From Gavia stellata (lineage: Eukaryota > Chordata > Aves > Gaviiformes > Gaviidae), in assembly GCF_030936135.1 (NCBI RefSeq), contig NC_082598.1:8560687-8624686 (forward strand): a stretch of DNA of 64,000 bases. The letters run 5' to 3'. Positions within the stretch are counted from its first letter, which is position 1. Each line of letters starts with the position of its first letter. The notes beneath the pieces are model-generated. The model had not been told where the DNA came from. It searched no databases and saw only the letters and a program-made list of their open reading frames with translations. Positions 1-12,493 of this stretch are shown piece by piece. Position numbers and translations under genes: made by a program.

Positions 1-3000
1 AAGATCACCATGGGAGCAGCCAGAAGCTGGTTTTGGCACCAGCTCAAGGAGAACCATGATCTGCCACAATCCAACCATCTACCTGCTTCCTTGTCTTGTT
101 CCTCTCAGACCTGGGACAGGGCAAGCTCACATTGCCTCTGCCCCACCCATTGCACAAGATGTCCTTTAAAATAACGAGGCAAGATACCATGCAGTCTTTA
201 CAAACACATCTCGGTATTCATTGTGGAATTCATTGTTCATCCCACCATAACGGTGGAGCATGCATTGGATATCTACCAATCCATCGGTCATGCTGGTGCT
301 TGAGAATAAAATATCATCTTCTGGGCAAGCTACCTTGAACTTCAAACTGATTCCTCTTCCATGAGGACAGCATGACACATCTGTCCCAGATGCTCCTCCT
401 AACCCAGTGATGTTGGAGGACTCAGCCTATGAATCACAGTTCAGCACGGGTTAGAAAGATGAAGGGTAGACACCACTTACCAAAGGTGCCCTCCTTGCCC
501 AGCAGCAGTTGAAGTTATAAAACATCTTCTAGGTTCCCAAAAGGACCATTTTATGCTTAGAAAGGCTCGTTAATGTTTTTCTTTATCATTTTGCAGCACA
601 GAAGGGGAAACACTAGCCGCGCTGATTGAAAACTTTGTTTTCAAACGGAGGAGAAACATAAGCTGGAGAAGGAACTGTGCTCAAACGAATGCCCTATTGT
701 GAGATAAGTTTTTCTTTTAGCAATGAATCAACATAATAATCCATCTGTAACACTAGATGCGTCTGCCTGTACTCCAGCAAAGGGCCATCTGCCCATCTGC
801 ATATATGTTCAAAATGCTGCTGGGACAACCACGATGGTCTCTTAATAAAAGGCACTCATCAATTAGTACTTAAGTGAAATTGTGCCCGGGTGGTTCTGAA
901 CCCTCATTTGTCCTTCCCACTCCGATGCAACAAGTGTCTGTAACTTTTTCTCTTTGTTTTTATTCCAGCAATTTCTTTTTAAAGCCGGTGGGGAGGGGGG
1001 AACACGTTCCAATTCCTGCAACAGCAGGAGCCGAGTCGAGTTGTAATCAACATATGTCCGGTGTAAGCCGCGTGGTCGCGAATTAGAGGGGCAAACTGCT
1101 CATCGTTTCCAAAATACCCACCTGCTCGGGGGCCAGGCTGCAGCAAAGCCATCCACTACGTGGCTCCATCTGTCTGATAAACAGGCTGCAGATTTGCTGA
1201 AAGCTAAATCATTTTGCCTCTATTTACTTCCTTTCTTTCCCTCTCTTCTCTCCCCCCCGCTTCTAATTGGAGCTTGCTTGAAAGGTGCAGACACCCACAA
1301 AAACAATGCAGCACAATGAGGCCAGCGCTGACGTTCGTTAAACTGCTTCAACCGAAATCCGTGCCCGGCTGAGGCTGAGCAGGCATAAAGGAGACAGACC
1401 TTGTCAGCCTCCAGCCAGAGCGGGAAAATTAAAAAAAATTAACTAGGCTACAAAACAGTGCAGAAAATCCATTTGGGGTGCATTGTGTTACAGTTAGAGA
1501 AAGCAGCTGCAACCAAGATGCAAAGGGCGTCTTAGCACATGGGTCCTGCTGGGAAAACCAGGTGTAGAACGTATCTGATGTTAAAAGCCCCAAGGACCAG
1601 CTCTCCGGGACTGCGCAACAGAGGGGCAACGCAGAAGGGAGAATGGAGCATCCTTCTGTCTGTCCCCAGCTCCACCGCAGGCTCTCTCATCAGTTTTAAG
1701 GTACAGCCCCAACAATTAGATCGAGCACAGGACTTGGGCACAGACGGCAGAGTGTACAAGAAAGTAGTGGAAATTGTGTGCATTGGTATTGTAGTGTCTG
1801 AGCAGGTGTAATCAGGAAAACACAGCTTCTTGGAGGAAGTCTTCCCTTGCCATCCACAGCCCAGAATCATCCTGGCAGTCCTGTCATCGGTAAAATAAGG
1901 GCATTTCTCTCCCCACTGCAAAAAATGATGGCCAGGAAGCCAGGATGCTCCCAGCCTGGAAAGTGCAGACTGCTGCATGGAGCGGCAAGGCCAGGACGTA
2001 TTATGGTCATGAATTTCCTTCATATAATCGCTTAACCTCATTAGGGAAATACTGGATTTCTCCACTAATCAGACCTTCCATTTCACTTACAAAGGAGAGG
2101 AGAGAAAAAAAAGAGAACTAACTGTGATTCTAAATACATTTTACTAAAAACATTCAACAACTTCTACCAGACAGTAAAGACATCCTGGGAAGGCACGTTA
2201 TTTTCCCAGTAGCCTGGACTATCTCCATAGGAATCAGTTACATTTTTGATGGGCTACTTGCAAAAGGCATTAAAATTAGACATTAAAAGCTATTTGCAAG
2301 AATCAACATCAACAGAAGCATCGATTTTCTGGTGAGAGAGTGAGAAATGGAGAATGAGTCAGGTTTCAAACGCCTGACAAATCAAAAAGGGTCTTTCTCG
2401 GGAAAACACCTCCTCCCTGCAAATGACAATAAGATTTTTCCTCATGTTTTGCAGCCACCTCATTAGGCTGCTCCCCAGCAGGGCATAGAGAGGATCTGAA
2501 AGATGCAACAAGGTACTCAAACATTTAGGATAGGAAGACTATGGGAGAATAGTGTTTGCCACACACCTAAAAGCGTTGCTACACGCAGCTGATACTGCTG
2601 CCAAGTGCAATAAATTCCTCCATGGGTTGCACCGCTCAAACCTGGTTCAACGTCTTAAAGGGTAGCTCTCTTCCATTCATTTTATCCCCGATCCACTGTT
2701 TTCCTTTGGCTTTGGAAACCCACCTACCAACCTGCCCATCCAAGACAACCTTCCTCACCCACAAACATCTCGCCATGACGAGCAGCTTTCCCCCAGCCCC
2801 CCACAAACACCCACTGCCTGTGGTCGCTCCTAACTCCCCCCCTCCAAACAATGCAGTTAAACATTCAAGAGCCTGACAATTTACATGACTAATTGCAGTT
2901 CAAAGTTTGCAGGGGTGGATTTCAACACCGCCTGAAGTCCCAGCCCCTGAAATGGTGCTCAGCCTTCAGCCAGATGAATTGCCGATCATATTTTTCCTGC

Positions 3001-3713
3001 CCTGCTCCCAGCTCTGTCCGAAAGAAGGATGCAGGGAATCCAAGTGACTGGCACCGCGGCTGCACCGAGGGCAGAGCATCCCTGCATCCTGCCTTTGGGC
3101 CACCTATAGCACCACACACTGGGGTTTTGATGGCTGCAGAGATGCATGGTGTGCTTTCCAGGAACGGCTTTTACAGCAGCCATGTATTTCGCAACCACAC
3201 AGGTGCAATGGCAAGGTGAGAGGTGCCGGTGCAGCGCATCCACCCCCAGCGTGCAGCTCCGGGGAGCTTTTGCCATTGGCTTCAAAGGGGAGCGCTCCCA
3301 GGCACCGATGCGTGTTTGGCAAAGGATGAGAAACTCACCCAACATCTCCGCAACGACTGACAGGGAGCCAGCAGGGCCAGAGCCCAGCGGACGGGGATAA
3401 AGGGAGACCAGGACCCGCACGCAGCAGCACGCCACTCTTGCGTGGTCTCCTACCACAGCACCCCCTGCTCCCCCCTGCCCCCTCATTTTGTAGGGGTCAC
3501 TCCTACTGCCCTTCTACCTAGCCCCTGTGTGGCTAAGAAAGCTCTGGGAATGGGTAGGGAGTAGGGAAGGGGAAGATGCCCTTTGTAAAAGGTCTATGGG
3601 GCACCGTGACCTTGTTTCAGCCCAGCCTGGGGTCACCAGTCCCTGCCCCAGTGATGCCGTAGGATGCTGGTCCACAGCTCTCCCCACCGTAGGCACCACT
3701 GAGCCAGGACAGA
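1..3713. other. Intergenic DNA downstream of FAM53A, no gene recognised
   Basis: Mixed-composition DNA, richer in G+C than the intron sequence. It includes a 177-codon minus-strand frame (1532-2065) and a 166-codon frame (2986-3486), neither with recognisable domains and both overlapped by frames on the opposite strand, so they look like chance. A pyrimidine tract lies at 1227-1258. Part of the stretch (about 880-1400) has the mixed, motif-rich look of a conserved non-coding element. Confidence 0.55.
1227..1258 (+). repeat. Uninterrupted polypyrimidine tract
   Basis: A 32-base run contains only C and T, ending in seven C. Such purine/pyrimidine strand asymmetry is common in vertebrate non-coding DNA and can adopt triplex structure, but no function can be assigned. 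Confidence 0.7.
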
Positions 3714-3962
3714 CATAGAATCATAGAATGGTTTGGATTGGAAGGGACCTTCAAGATCATCTAGTTCCAACCCCCTGCCATGGGCAGGGACACCTTCCAC
3801 TAGACCGGGTTGCTCAAAGCCCCGTCCAACCTGGCCTTGAACACTTCCAGATTTGGGGTGTCCACAACTTCTCTGGGCAACCCATTCCAGTGTCTCACCA
3901 CCCTCATGGTGAAGAATTTCTTCCTAATAGCTACCTAAATCTACCCTCTTTCAGCCCTGTCC
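3714..3962 (-). mobile_element. CR1 LINE, 5'-truncated 3' end
   Basis: The plus strand begins with the octamer-type tail catagaatcatagaatgg and continues as the reverse complement of the avian CR1 3' end (for example GGAAGGGACCTTCAAGATCA and CAGGGACACCTTCCACTAGA). The element therefore points left, with its 3' tail at 3714. About 250 nt remain and only the 3' region is present, the usual result of incomplete reverse transcription. The right edge is approximate because the match fades after about 3955. Confidence 0.93.
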
Positions 3963-6900
3963 CATCCCCACAGAGGTGCCCGATGCCTGGGGCTGCCCCA
4001 CTCCCTGGCTGGGGGCACCCAGCCCTTGCTCCCCAACGTGCATCTCCAAACCTGAGACCCCATTTCACAGCCCAGTAGTGGGACGCAGCTGTCCCATGCT
4101 GGAAACCCCTACACCCCCCGTGGGAGCTGGGCTGAAGCCAGCCAACATCTCGGCCCAGGCAGTTCTCTCCCAAACAAGGTGCAAACCCGGAGCTCTCCAG
4201 CCCATTGCGGAACAAACCTGACACCAGGGCAATAAAGGACAGGCTTGTACACCACCCCACGAACCCCAGCATGTTGTTGGAGGGATTAAAATGGGTGCAA
4301 CAACATGGGACCAGCCACCCTGCTGTGGCAGAGCCTGGATGCTTGTTGAAACATCACAATTTTTTATACCTCTGTACCCAGTTTCAGACAAAACCTTCCT
4401 CATTGCACAAAAGAGATGAGGGTGGGAGGGAGGAGGAGCAGGGCCATGGGCAGGGGGAGTTACCCAGGCTGCTTTACAAAGGCCATTTGCACTGACCTTG
4501 GGGATCCAGCATTTCCCCCCCTTAAACAACTTGGAGCTTTTGTGCATGCCTTGTTGTGGGGCCGAAGGAAAAGTTTCGGCTGGCAAATGCCAAGCCCCAT
4601 CCCGAAGCATCGCAGGTACACGCGATGGCCCGACTAATGAGTAAGCCCAGCTTACTGCTTCGGCCAGTGGCCCAGCTGCCTTCCTGTCCCCCCCTCCACT
4701 TGCATAACTATCCATGGGGGGAGCACCTGCAGCCAAACAGCTGGCCATTCGCAAAATGGATTATATCACCCTTTTGTCCCCACGTCTGGCTCGCTCCATT
4801 TGCATATTCAAGCTTTTCCCCCCAGACGGGCATCTCCGTGCTGGGGAGCCGCAGTGGCACTCAAGGCACTCCCGGCTCAGCCCCTCTCCAGCATTTCGGC
4901 TTGCTCGGGTATACAAGCGCCCAAGAAAAGAAAATGGAAACAGAACATCAGGGCAGAGGAAAGAAAGGTGTGGGAATGACGTTGGATGTTGCCATTTGCA
5001 AGTGAATTCAGGAACAGGTGTAACTCAGAATACTGGAGTGTGTGAAAACGCAGCATTAGACAAATTAGCTAGCCAAAAAAAATTACATTTAGGAGTCACT
5101 CTTTTCCTGTCTGAGAGCCTCTGGGGTCACTGTTACCATTCTGAACAGCTCTTGCTATGCAAGAAAGATAGATGTCTTCAGGAGTTCAAGGTCTAGATAG
5201 CTTTGTGTATGCACAAACAAGACTTACAGCCCCAGTCCTTTCCTGCTCATGGGCTGAAATCACATTCTGTTCCTGAAGAGCAATGGTTTTAAGAAATTCT
5301 CTTGGTGAGAACTCAAACAGGCTGGTGCTTAAAGACTAGTCCAGCCATTCCCACTAGCCCTGCCTAATGCAGACTGATAGAAATGCCTTTAAATAATGAT
5401 CTCCTATATTAGACTTTTTTTCTATGCAAATTTCTCTTTCTGTTGATTTCTGTGGCTTTTCCCTCTTTGTTTCTGTCCCCATTTTCTCATTTGCCCAGAC
5501 AGGCTCCAATATAATGACATTTGAAAGCAGAACATTCACATTAGACAGACAAGTCAGACACGCTCCCCCTGCCCTACGTGATGGAGAAGAGCTCCAAGAT
5601 CAGGTCACCCAACATTTTCCAGGACAAGATCCTGATTTTAGACTTGTTTCCAATGGCTTAAAGGTGTTCAGGCTGAACTTCTTCCATGGCAGGTATTTGC
5701 TTTGCGTTGTTTCCCTCCTTTTGTCAAAAACAAAAGCTACATTGGTTCAACACTCTTCATACACAGATAAGGAAAAAAAAATACTATGCTCAATTAAAAA
5801 AAACCACCAAACTATCAATCATCTAGCTAAGAAGCCTTAGCATCTATAGGGACTTTGTCGGGGTTACTGTGATGGTCACAAAGCTGGTGTCACAAATCAG
5901 CATTTGTGATTCCTGTAAAATTTCATCCAGTTTTGACCTTGCTTTAAAGGCTGGAAAAACACACCAGTTCGTAAACTCTTCTTTGAGATTTGAGACTTCA
6001 GCAGCTCAACTTAGTTCATATGTGCTGGGCATGCGCCTGCCACCCCAGCTCCCTACTGCTGCCCAAATAACAGTCGCATCACCCGAACCCTTCCGATAAA
6101 CCAGCTCTGGACACGATTTTCCAAACGGAGAGAGGATGATGGATGTAACTGAACAGCACAGGGGACAGAATGGCTTGATGGGGATGGGGAGGCATTAGGG
6201 GTGCTAAGGAGCACGAGAGGAAAACCAAAACTAGATCACTTTGTAATAGCCAGACTTAAAAAATCCAGAGTAAAACCCATGCTCCCTAGGCACAGACATT
6301 GCTTTCTTGGTAAGTAAAAAGCTATGAAGACATCTGCAAAACATGCATCTTGTTTCCCCTCTGGTGGATCCATGTTATCAGACAATAAACAAAGCAGTAG
6401 GCTGTTGGCTCACATAGTGAATGACTTTGTTGTGGGTCTTAAGATCACGGCAATGCTGATGACCAAATCTGGAGAATTAGTATATTTTCATATCTTTTTT
6501 CAGCGGAGGAGTTGTATCAGATTATGCTTTTAAACCTGTGTGTTAGAGGGAGATGAAAATTGCAAAGTCCCTCAGAATTAGCAAATAGATGCAAGGCTGC
6601 CTACAGGCTCGTCATGCACTCTCACACACCTTTCTGCATTACACGAGATTCTCCATTCATGTAACGACGTGCTCCATCCTCCACGGGAACACGTCTCATC
6701 CAGTGCATGGAAAGAGCCGTTGGCAGGATGAAGCAGGGTCATGCAGCAAAATCAGGTCATCGTATGCTGGGCTGAAGCCTCGTTAGCTGCCAAACAGCAA
6801 AAGCTGCAAACAGTACAGGGCCATCCTCTGTCTCTCTTTTCCAAGATCTCCCTCTTCTTCTGCCTGAGAAGTATACGAGAAAGGATTTTGAGGAATATCT

Positions 6901-8899
6901 GCTTCCCTGAGATGTGAGCAGCCCTGTATTTCGATGAGCAATCCCATTGCTACCACACACATCACAAGCGCTACAGCGCTGACCTTTCCCTTGCTGTAGC
7001 TACCGAGCCACAGCCCTGACGCTTCAGAAACCCATTCAGCCAGCGTCTCAAACCCCCACTTGATGCAGAGTAGCTGTAAGATGAAGCAGGGAAGAGAAAA
7101 GAAATAAAAGAGAAGGCAGCTGGGACAGTTGAACATCACCCCAGTCCATAGCGGAGTGCTCTGGGAATACGTCCTCGCTCCATGCTGCTGCAGGGAGGAG
7201 TTCAGCCAAGTCTGTTTTGGAAAGCGGGACACAAGTTTTGAGTGGCCAACAGAATAGCCCTCACTTTAAATTCACATCATCACTCACGTGAGATGAGCTT
7301 ACCTGAATCAGGACATCACAGTTCTTTGTCCAAACTGAGACATCATGAAACGTTTCATCTTACGGTTTGGGTTTTAAAGAGTTTAAGAAGTGAAATGCCA
7401 ATTTAAGGAAGTTTTAAACTTGTTTCCATAGAGTTCATGCAATACTTCCCCAGCTCAAATCACTTGCAGCATAGATGTCTAAGTCACTTTGCAATAGCAG
7501 AAACCCATAAAAGCAGTACTGCCGGATGGGTCCAAGGAGCTGCAGAGAGTGAAAGCACCCCGTGACTATTGTGCTGACCAGGTGGTGGTGGGAGCGGTAG
7601 CTTGGATGCTGTTAATTACACACCAACTCCAAAACAACTGATGTCAAAACTCACTTTGAAAACACACCAGAGTGGGCTGCTAAGCATATGGTAGCAACAC
7701 TCCTCTAAAACTGTATTTTGTCTACGTTAAACAACCAACAAGCTCCACCAAGGAGTCCAAGGTTAAGCAGCCACAGCAGCAGGGCCCCAGATCCCGACTA
7801 TTTGATGCCGGTCCCTTTATAATGCTGAGGAAAAGGCACACGGAGTTGTGGTGGAAGTGGCAGCCCACAGCTCCCGGACCAGGCCCTTTGCAGGGTGAGC
7901 ACATGCAACACGTGTCGCCAATGCAGCCAGCTCACCTCTTGTAAGGCCAAGGCCTTGAAGGAAACATCCCAGGTCATCTGCTGAGCAGCACTGGATGATC
8001 TCTGACAAGAGGATGAGCCCTGTTGCGAAAGCCCACTCTGCAAGCAGACAGATCCATACGCCGGTACTTTTAAAAATGAACACTGTATAGTTTGCAAAAT
8101 AAACACAGTGAACAGATTGAGAAAACTTATTCTGGCAACTGCCAACGAGGACTCTCCCACAAACCCGTGTGTTTTCAGAGGTTCGGCAGAGGCCAGCTTC
8201 ACACCAGCAGGTAATCAGCATCCTTACCTGCAATTTGAAAATAAATGTAAATTCGCTACGTGCCTTCCCACCAGAATGGACTTGGACACAGACATATTTA
8301 TGTTTTTCAGAAAGATGATTTAGCCCAAGCTTACACCATAGGGGCCTATATCCTAGCAAGCATCAACTCTGAATAGGATCGATCTATAGATTACAGTTGA
8401 ACCATGCACTGGTTGCTCCTACCTCTGCTCCAGAGTGCTTTCCTTGCCATGTTATTCTCAACTCCTCTTCCTCCAGCAGTTATTTACCTTGTAAATTTTT
8501 GGCTTGCTTGGAGATGCAAGTCGCACAGATCCAAAGGAAAATGGGATGGGAAAGGACTGTGGGAAGTGAGTCAGCCTTCTGCCCTGCTCCAAAGCAAGCT
8601 GAAATGTGGCTATTGCTCCTGACAGATGCTTGCTCTTAATAGATCTCCATTTGTGGAGGAGCTACTACCATCTCCCCACACATCTGTTCAGAGATTCCCT
8701 ATCCTTTTTTTTTTATATATTTGGCCTTGGAATAAACTATCACTCATCCTAGCTGCAATTTAAGCCCAGTCTACCGTATGATTTCAAGCTCAATTCTTCC
8801 AGTGCATCCTTACAAGTGCATTTTCCCACATTTTCAAGATACCAGTCAAGCCACTCTCCACTGCACTCTCTAGTCCTAAGTGCAGCGTCTCAAGTTGCA
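3963..8899. other. Intergenic DNA, no gene recognised
   Basis: No exon, RNA or mobile element was recognised. A 229-codon minus-strand frame at 4065-4754 is long for chance but lies in GC-rich sequence and shows no domain or family resemblance. A perfect octamer ATTTGCAT is at 4798-4805, inside a GC-richer segment with several CAGCTG E-boxes. Confidence 0.55.
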
Positions 8900-9360
8900 T
8901 ATTACAGGTGCTCTGTGAAGCGCAGGATTATCTTGAGTCTCACCAAATATATTGCCATTTGTGAACCTTAGCCTGAAGTTTACTTTTCTACCACCAGCAG
9001 GACAAACTGCCAGGTCCCTTATCTGAAATACTGCTAACTAGTTGGCCCGACTCTGAATTTGTGCAGTTGTTTAACCCTACCTAAATTTAGGGCTTTGCCG
9101 AAAAGGATCTTGTCTTTTCCCACCATCTCTTCTCTGTCGCAACTATTTCTACAAGTTGCCAAGACTATTTTGAATTCTAATGCTATCTTATCTTTCACAT
9201 CTGTCCAGCTTCCTGTTGACTGCAAATTTAACGTGCATACTACTTTGTTATCCAGGTTGCTAATAAAAATGAGAGATAAGTGACCTAGAGCAACTCCCAC
9301 AACCCCATGCAATACAGTCTTCCGTTCTGACACTGGGTGCAAGACGGAAGGAAACCACTC
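8900..9360 (-). mobile_element. Ancient CR1-type LINE relic, reverse-transcriptase region
   Basis: The minus-strand frame around 9034-9342 carries degraded reverse-transcriptase text: VALGHLSLIFISNLDN resembles the CR1 pattern SVLGPLLFxIFINDLD, and further on LNLGRVKQLHKFRVG resembles LHLGRNNxxHxYRLG. The bases between (for example ttttgaattctaatgc and gcaaatttaa on the plus strand) match the reverse complement of the amniote-wide CR1-like family common in turtles and crocodilians. The catalytic F/YADD box expected after NDLD is lost, and the frame is broken on both sides. Boundaries are approximate. It is a dead fossil, much older than the two clear CR1 copies. Confidence 0.65.
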
Positions 9361-11629
9361 CCAGCGCTGAGCTGCTTGCAGCCTAGCTCAGCCCACTTCC
9401 AAATACAATTCAATCTCTGAAACTGTGGTTTCCCTTTTCGCAAACCGCCTTCTGTATTTGCCCAACAGCCCCTACAGGTTTTATCCTATAATCGAGTGCA
9501 ACAAAGGTGCCAAATTCATCATCTGGGAATTTCCTTTGGAGTAGGACTTCAGATCTTGTGCGTGATGCAAAGCCAAAGTCTGCCCCATCTGAAGTAAGTT
9601 TGAACCAGTAATTCCCTTTACTCTTGGTTCTCAGGGGGATTACACTAGCATCTGTAGTGCAGATTCCTTTCAGCAGATTTCTTCATTTGCCAGTTATTGC
9701 ACAGCTGTTCAACTACTTATTTTCCTGTCACCCACTAATAAGAGCCTAAACTAGATAATTACTACTTCCTGCTTTTATGAAACTTGTTTTTCAGTATCTA
9801 AAACCACTCCTTTCTGTTTGTTTCCACAAAAGGGCTATTTAGAGCTTTAACAGCCAGCTTATCAGGAGACTGAGTCCTGTGTCACTGAAGCAAATGTGTC
9901 TGCACCTTCACTTGGGAAACCCTAAGCGTGTGGGCAGGAACATGGCTTTGTCTTGACTGAAAACAGCACACCTACGGAAGGGGACTGGAGAACCTTGCCT
10001 TTGAGGCTAGAGAAGTCAATTCATTAATGTCACTGCCAGACCGTACTTCAGAGCTAGAATAAATATTATCTGTGTTCTACTCTCACCTTTGCTCTATCAC
10101 CATTGTCTTACTAAGCTTCAGTTCTTATTTTTTTTTCTTGGCAAAGCACATCTTACCTCCTTCTAATTCATGCTCTCTGAGGTATTTTCTTCTTTTAGTT
10201 CTTCCATGAGCTTGTTTTTCTTGGGGGAGGAAAAAATCAAATGGATTGCCACATCAGCTTTCTCATTCCGTGCCATTACACTTACAACTAGAGTGCTTTC
10301 AAATAGGTAAATTAGCTTTTAAGTGATCCCAGTTGTAGTATTGGCCTTTGCCACAATCCTGCATCAAAGCTGATTCAACTTTACCTACATCTATTGCTCA
10401 ATTAAGAAGAATACACAGAGAGAAGTGTAGTTCTGCAACTAGTAATTGCAGTCCAGGAGGGAACAACCCAGCTCCATTACCCATGATGACTGATCACCAC
10501 CCCGTAGCACATTTCCATCTACCCCTGAGGGGAACTGGCTGTACCTCAATTGCTACTTCTTGAAGCAGCTATTTCTTGAGGAAGTAGCTAGAACAGTGAT
10601 CCTCAGTTGCATAAGATTATTTCAAATAGCTTTGTGCATGTGTATGCCACCATCTGTATGCTCTGTGCTACACGAGAGCAAATATTGGTGGGGTGAGACA
10701 CACATGGTTAACAGGAGCTTCTGAAGGAACTGAAGTCTCTGCTCCAACAGCAACTCCCTTCATTTACTCATCTAGAAAAAGGAGAATGACTTTTGTCAAC
10801 AGTGAGGAGCTTCACTTTCTCCCACACAATATATATTAACATATCAAGACCCCAACAAGTCTTACGAGTGTTCTTGCACCTTACTACGCACATACACCAG
10901 TATCAATATCACAGATCACTGCCGCATTAGTTGCACATGCAGCAGGAGTCATAAAAGCAAGAAAGAAGTTTAGAGCTTCTTACTGGCTACCCAAACTTTT
11001 AAAATGGTGTATAAATAAATACTGAGTTAATTACTGAACCAGCTTACATAAAGGCCAATTTTTTTTTATGATCAAAGGCTGACCCTAATCACAAGGCTGG
11101 AGCCTGTGTCATACCTTGCTGCAGCCTTTGTCATATGCCTTAAGATATTTATTTCTTATTTTAATCACATTCCATTAGTGACTTAAAATATGGTGCTGTA
11201 TTTTGGTTTTACGGCACAAGTTACAATAGGAGTTGCTCACTTAAGCAGACTAACATGAAGCACTGAAATGCCGTAATCTAAGCTTCCCCACTTCTATCTA
11301 ATTTAAAACCATTTTGAGATTCATTTCCCCCTTGTTCAGGAAAATTCTTATTGTAGCTGAACTAACAGAGTAAGTATGTGTTGCAATAGTCTGCAATGAA
11401 TACAGTATTACATTTGAGATGATTACACTGTATGTAATCACCAAGACACACTTTTGGGATCCAGCACGAGTTATTCCCCAGGTCTCCAGGCTAACTTGAC
11501 TTCACTTTCTTTTCAAACGACCAGAAATCTGCCCTCCCCCTCCACCCAGTTCTGCACATACATACCATATTACAGAATCTGCCACAGACTACATGTTTTC
11601 CACTAGTAAAATTCATAAGCAGACACAAG
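9361..11629. other. Intergenic DNA between the CR1 relic and the FAM53A 3' end
   Basis: AT-rich sequence with only short, unsupported open frames. The relic LINE may extend a little way into its left part (to about 9500), but I could not follow the match. No other feature was seen. Confidence 0.5.
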
Positions 11630-11647
11630 TGCAAAGCAAAATGTCAT

Positions 11648-11653
11648 TTTATT
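11648..11653 (-). terminator. Distal polyadenylation signal AATAAA of FAM53A
   Basis: The minus strand reads AATTAAATAAAATGAC here, containing a canonical AATAAA. It is followed within about 30 nt by a GU-rich stretch (CTTGTGTCTG), which is the arrangement expected of a functional cleavage and polyadenylation site. This is the better of the two candidates downstream of the stop codon. Confidence 0.6.
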
Positions 11654-12046
11654 TAATTCAAGGACTATTTTCCTTCTAGTATTGCTGAAGGGATCACCTC
11701 CTGGGGAATTGATCATTACAAAGTCCCTGTCTAAAAGTTCAAGTGCTCTTCTTGTACATTCTTTTGAACCACAGAAAACATAATGACCAAGTAGGTGGGC
11801 AGCTCCTTGCAGTTTTATCCCACCTAAGTTAGCATTGCTTCAGGCTAGAAAACAATTCAAGTAGTAAAATCATGGAAAATGTTAACCTTTAAGGTCACTA
11901 CCATATTTTGATCAAAAAGTCCTGAATGTATGAAAAGAACATTTGTACATGTTATGAAGTTTTTTTTTAACCAGACACTGTCAAAGATGGCAGTTAAGTA
12001 TTTTGGACCAGTTGTCAACCAGGTATTTAAGAGTTCTATCTGAAGG

Positions 12047-12052
12047 TTTATT
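12047..12052 (-). terminator. Possible proximal polyadenylation signal AATAAA of FAM53A
   Basis: A canonical AATAAA on the minus strand, about 440 nt after the stop codon. The sequence after it (CCTTCAGATAGAACTC) is not GU-rich, so it is probably weaker than the distal signal. It may be used for a shorter 3' UTR or be chance in AT-rich DNA. Confidence 0.3.
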
Positions 12053-12493
12053 ACCAATTTCATTATGCAATTCACTTTTCACATTAAGCTCTTTAACAAA
12101 AGCAACATATACCCGCACCAGAATCACTGTAGACAGATTTAGTTTTATAGAATGCCCTTCTGAAAATTCATTTCAAAATAGAGATGCTTTTTCTCCAGAA
12201 CTGTAAAAGCCATAAAAATGCAAAATATCTGTTAGGAAATTTTTAATCAAAATTATTCCTTAATGTTCAAAATAACATTTAACCTCCTACTTTTTTGTTG
12301 TCATCCACATATTGATCAACAGACTAAACAGGTAACAATGGTTCACGTTTTTCCCCCACCTGAAACATTTCTTCTAACACAGGCCCAAGATAGGCAATAC
12401 AGAGATTCAGGGACATGGATTATGCATGGCAAAAGGTAATCCTCTATCATTTTAATTTAGAACAACTCTGGCTCTAGCCCACAACTTTGAGTC

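Larger units (their letters stand above)
11630..12493 (-). other. FAM53A: FAM53A 3' untranslated region (end inferred)
   Basis: The AT-rich sequence lies directly downstream of the stop codon on the minus strand and has no other gene. The right edge is fixed by the stop codon. The left edge is inferred from the poly(A) signal at 11648-11653 with cleavage expected 10-30 nt further. Total length would be about 860 nt. A second AATAAA at 12047-12052 could give a shorter form of about 440-460 nt. Confidence 0.6.

Noticed and set aside
1532..2065. 177-codon minus-strand open frame
   Set aside because: No recognisable domain, no splice or promoter context, and open frames overlap it on the opposite strand; looks like chance in moderately GC-rich DNA.
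2986..3486. 166-codon minus-strand open frame
   Set aside because: Low-complexity translated text without family resemblance; overlapping frames in several phases of a GC-rich stretch.
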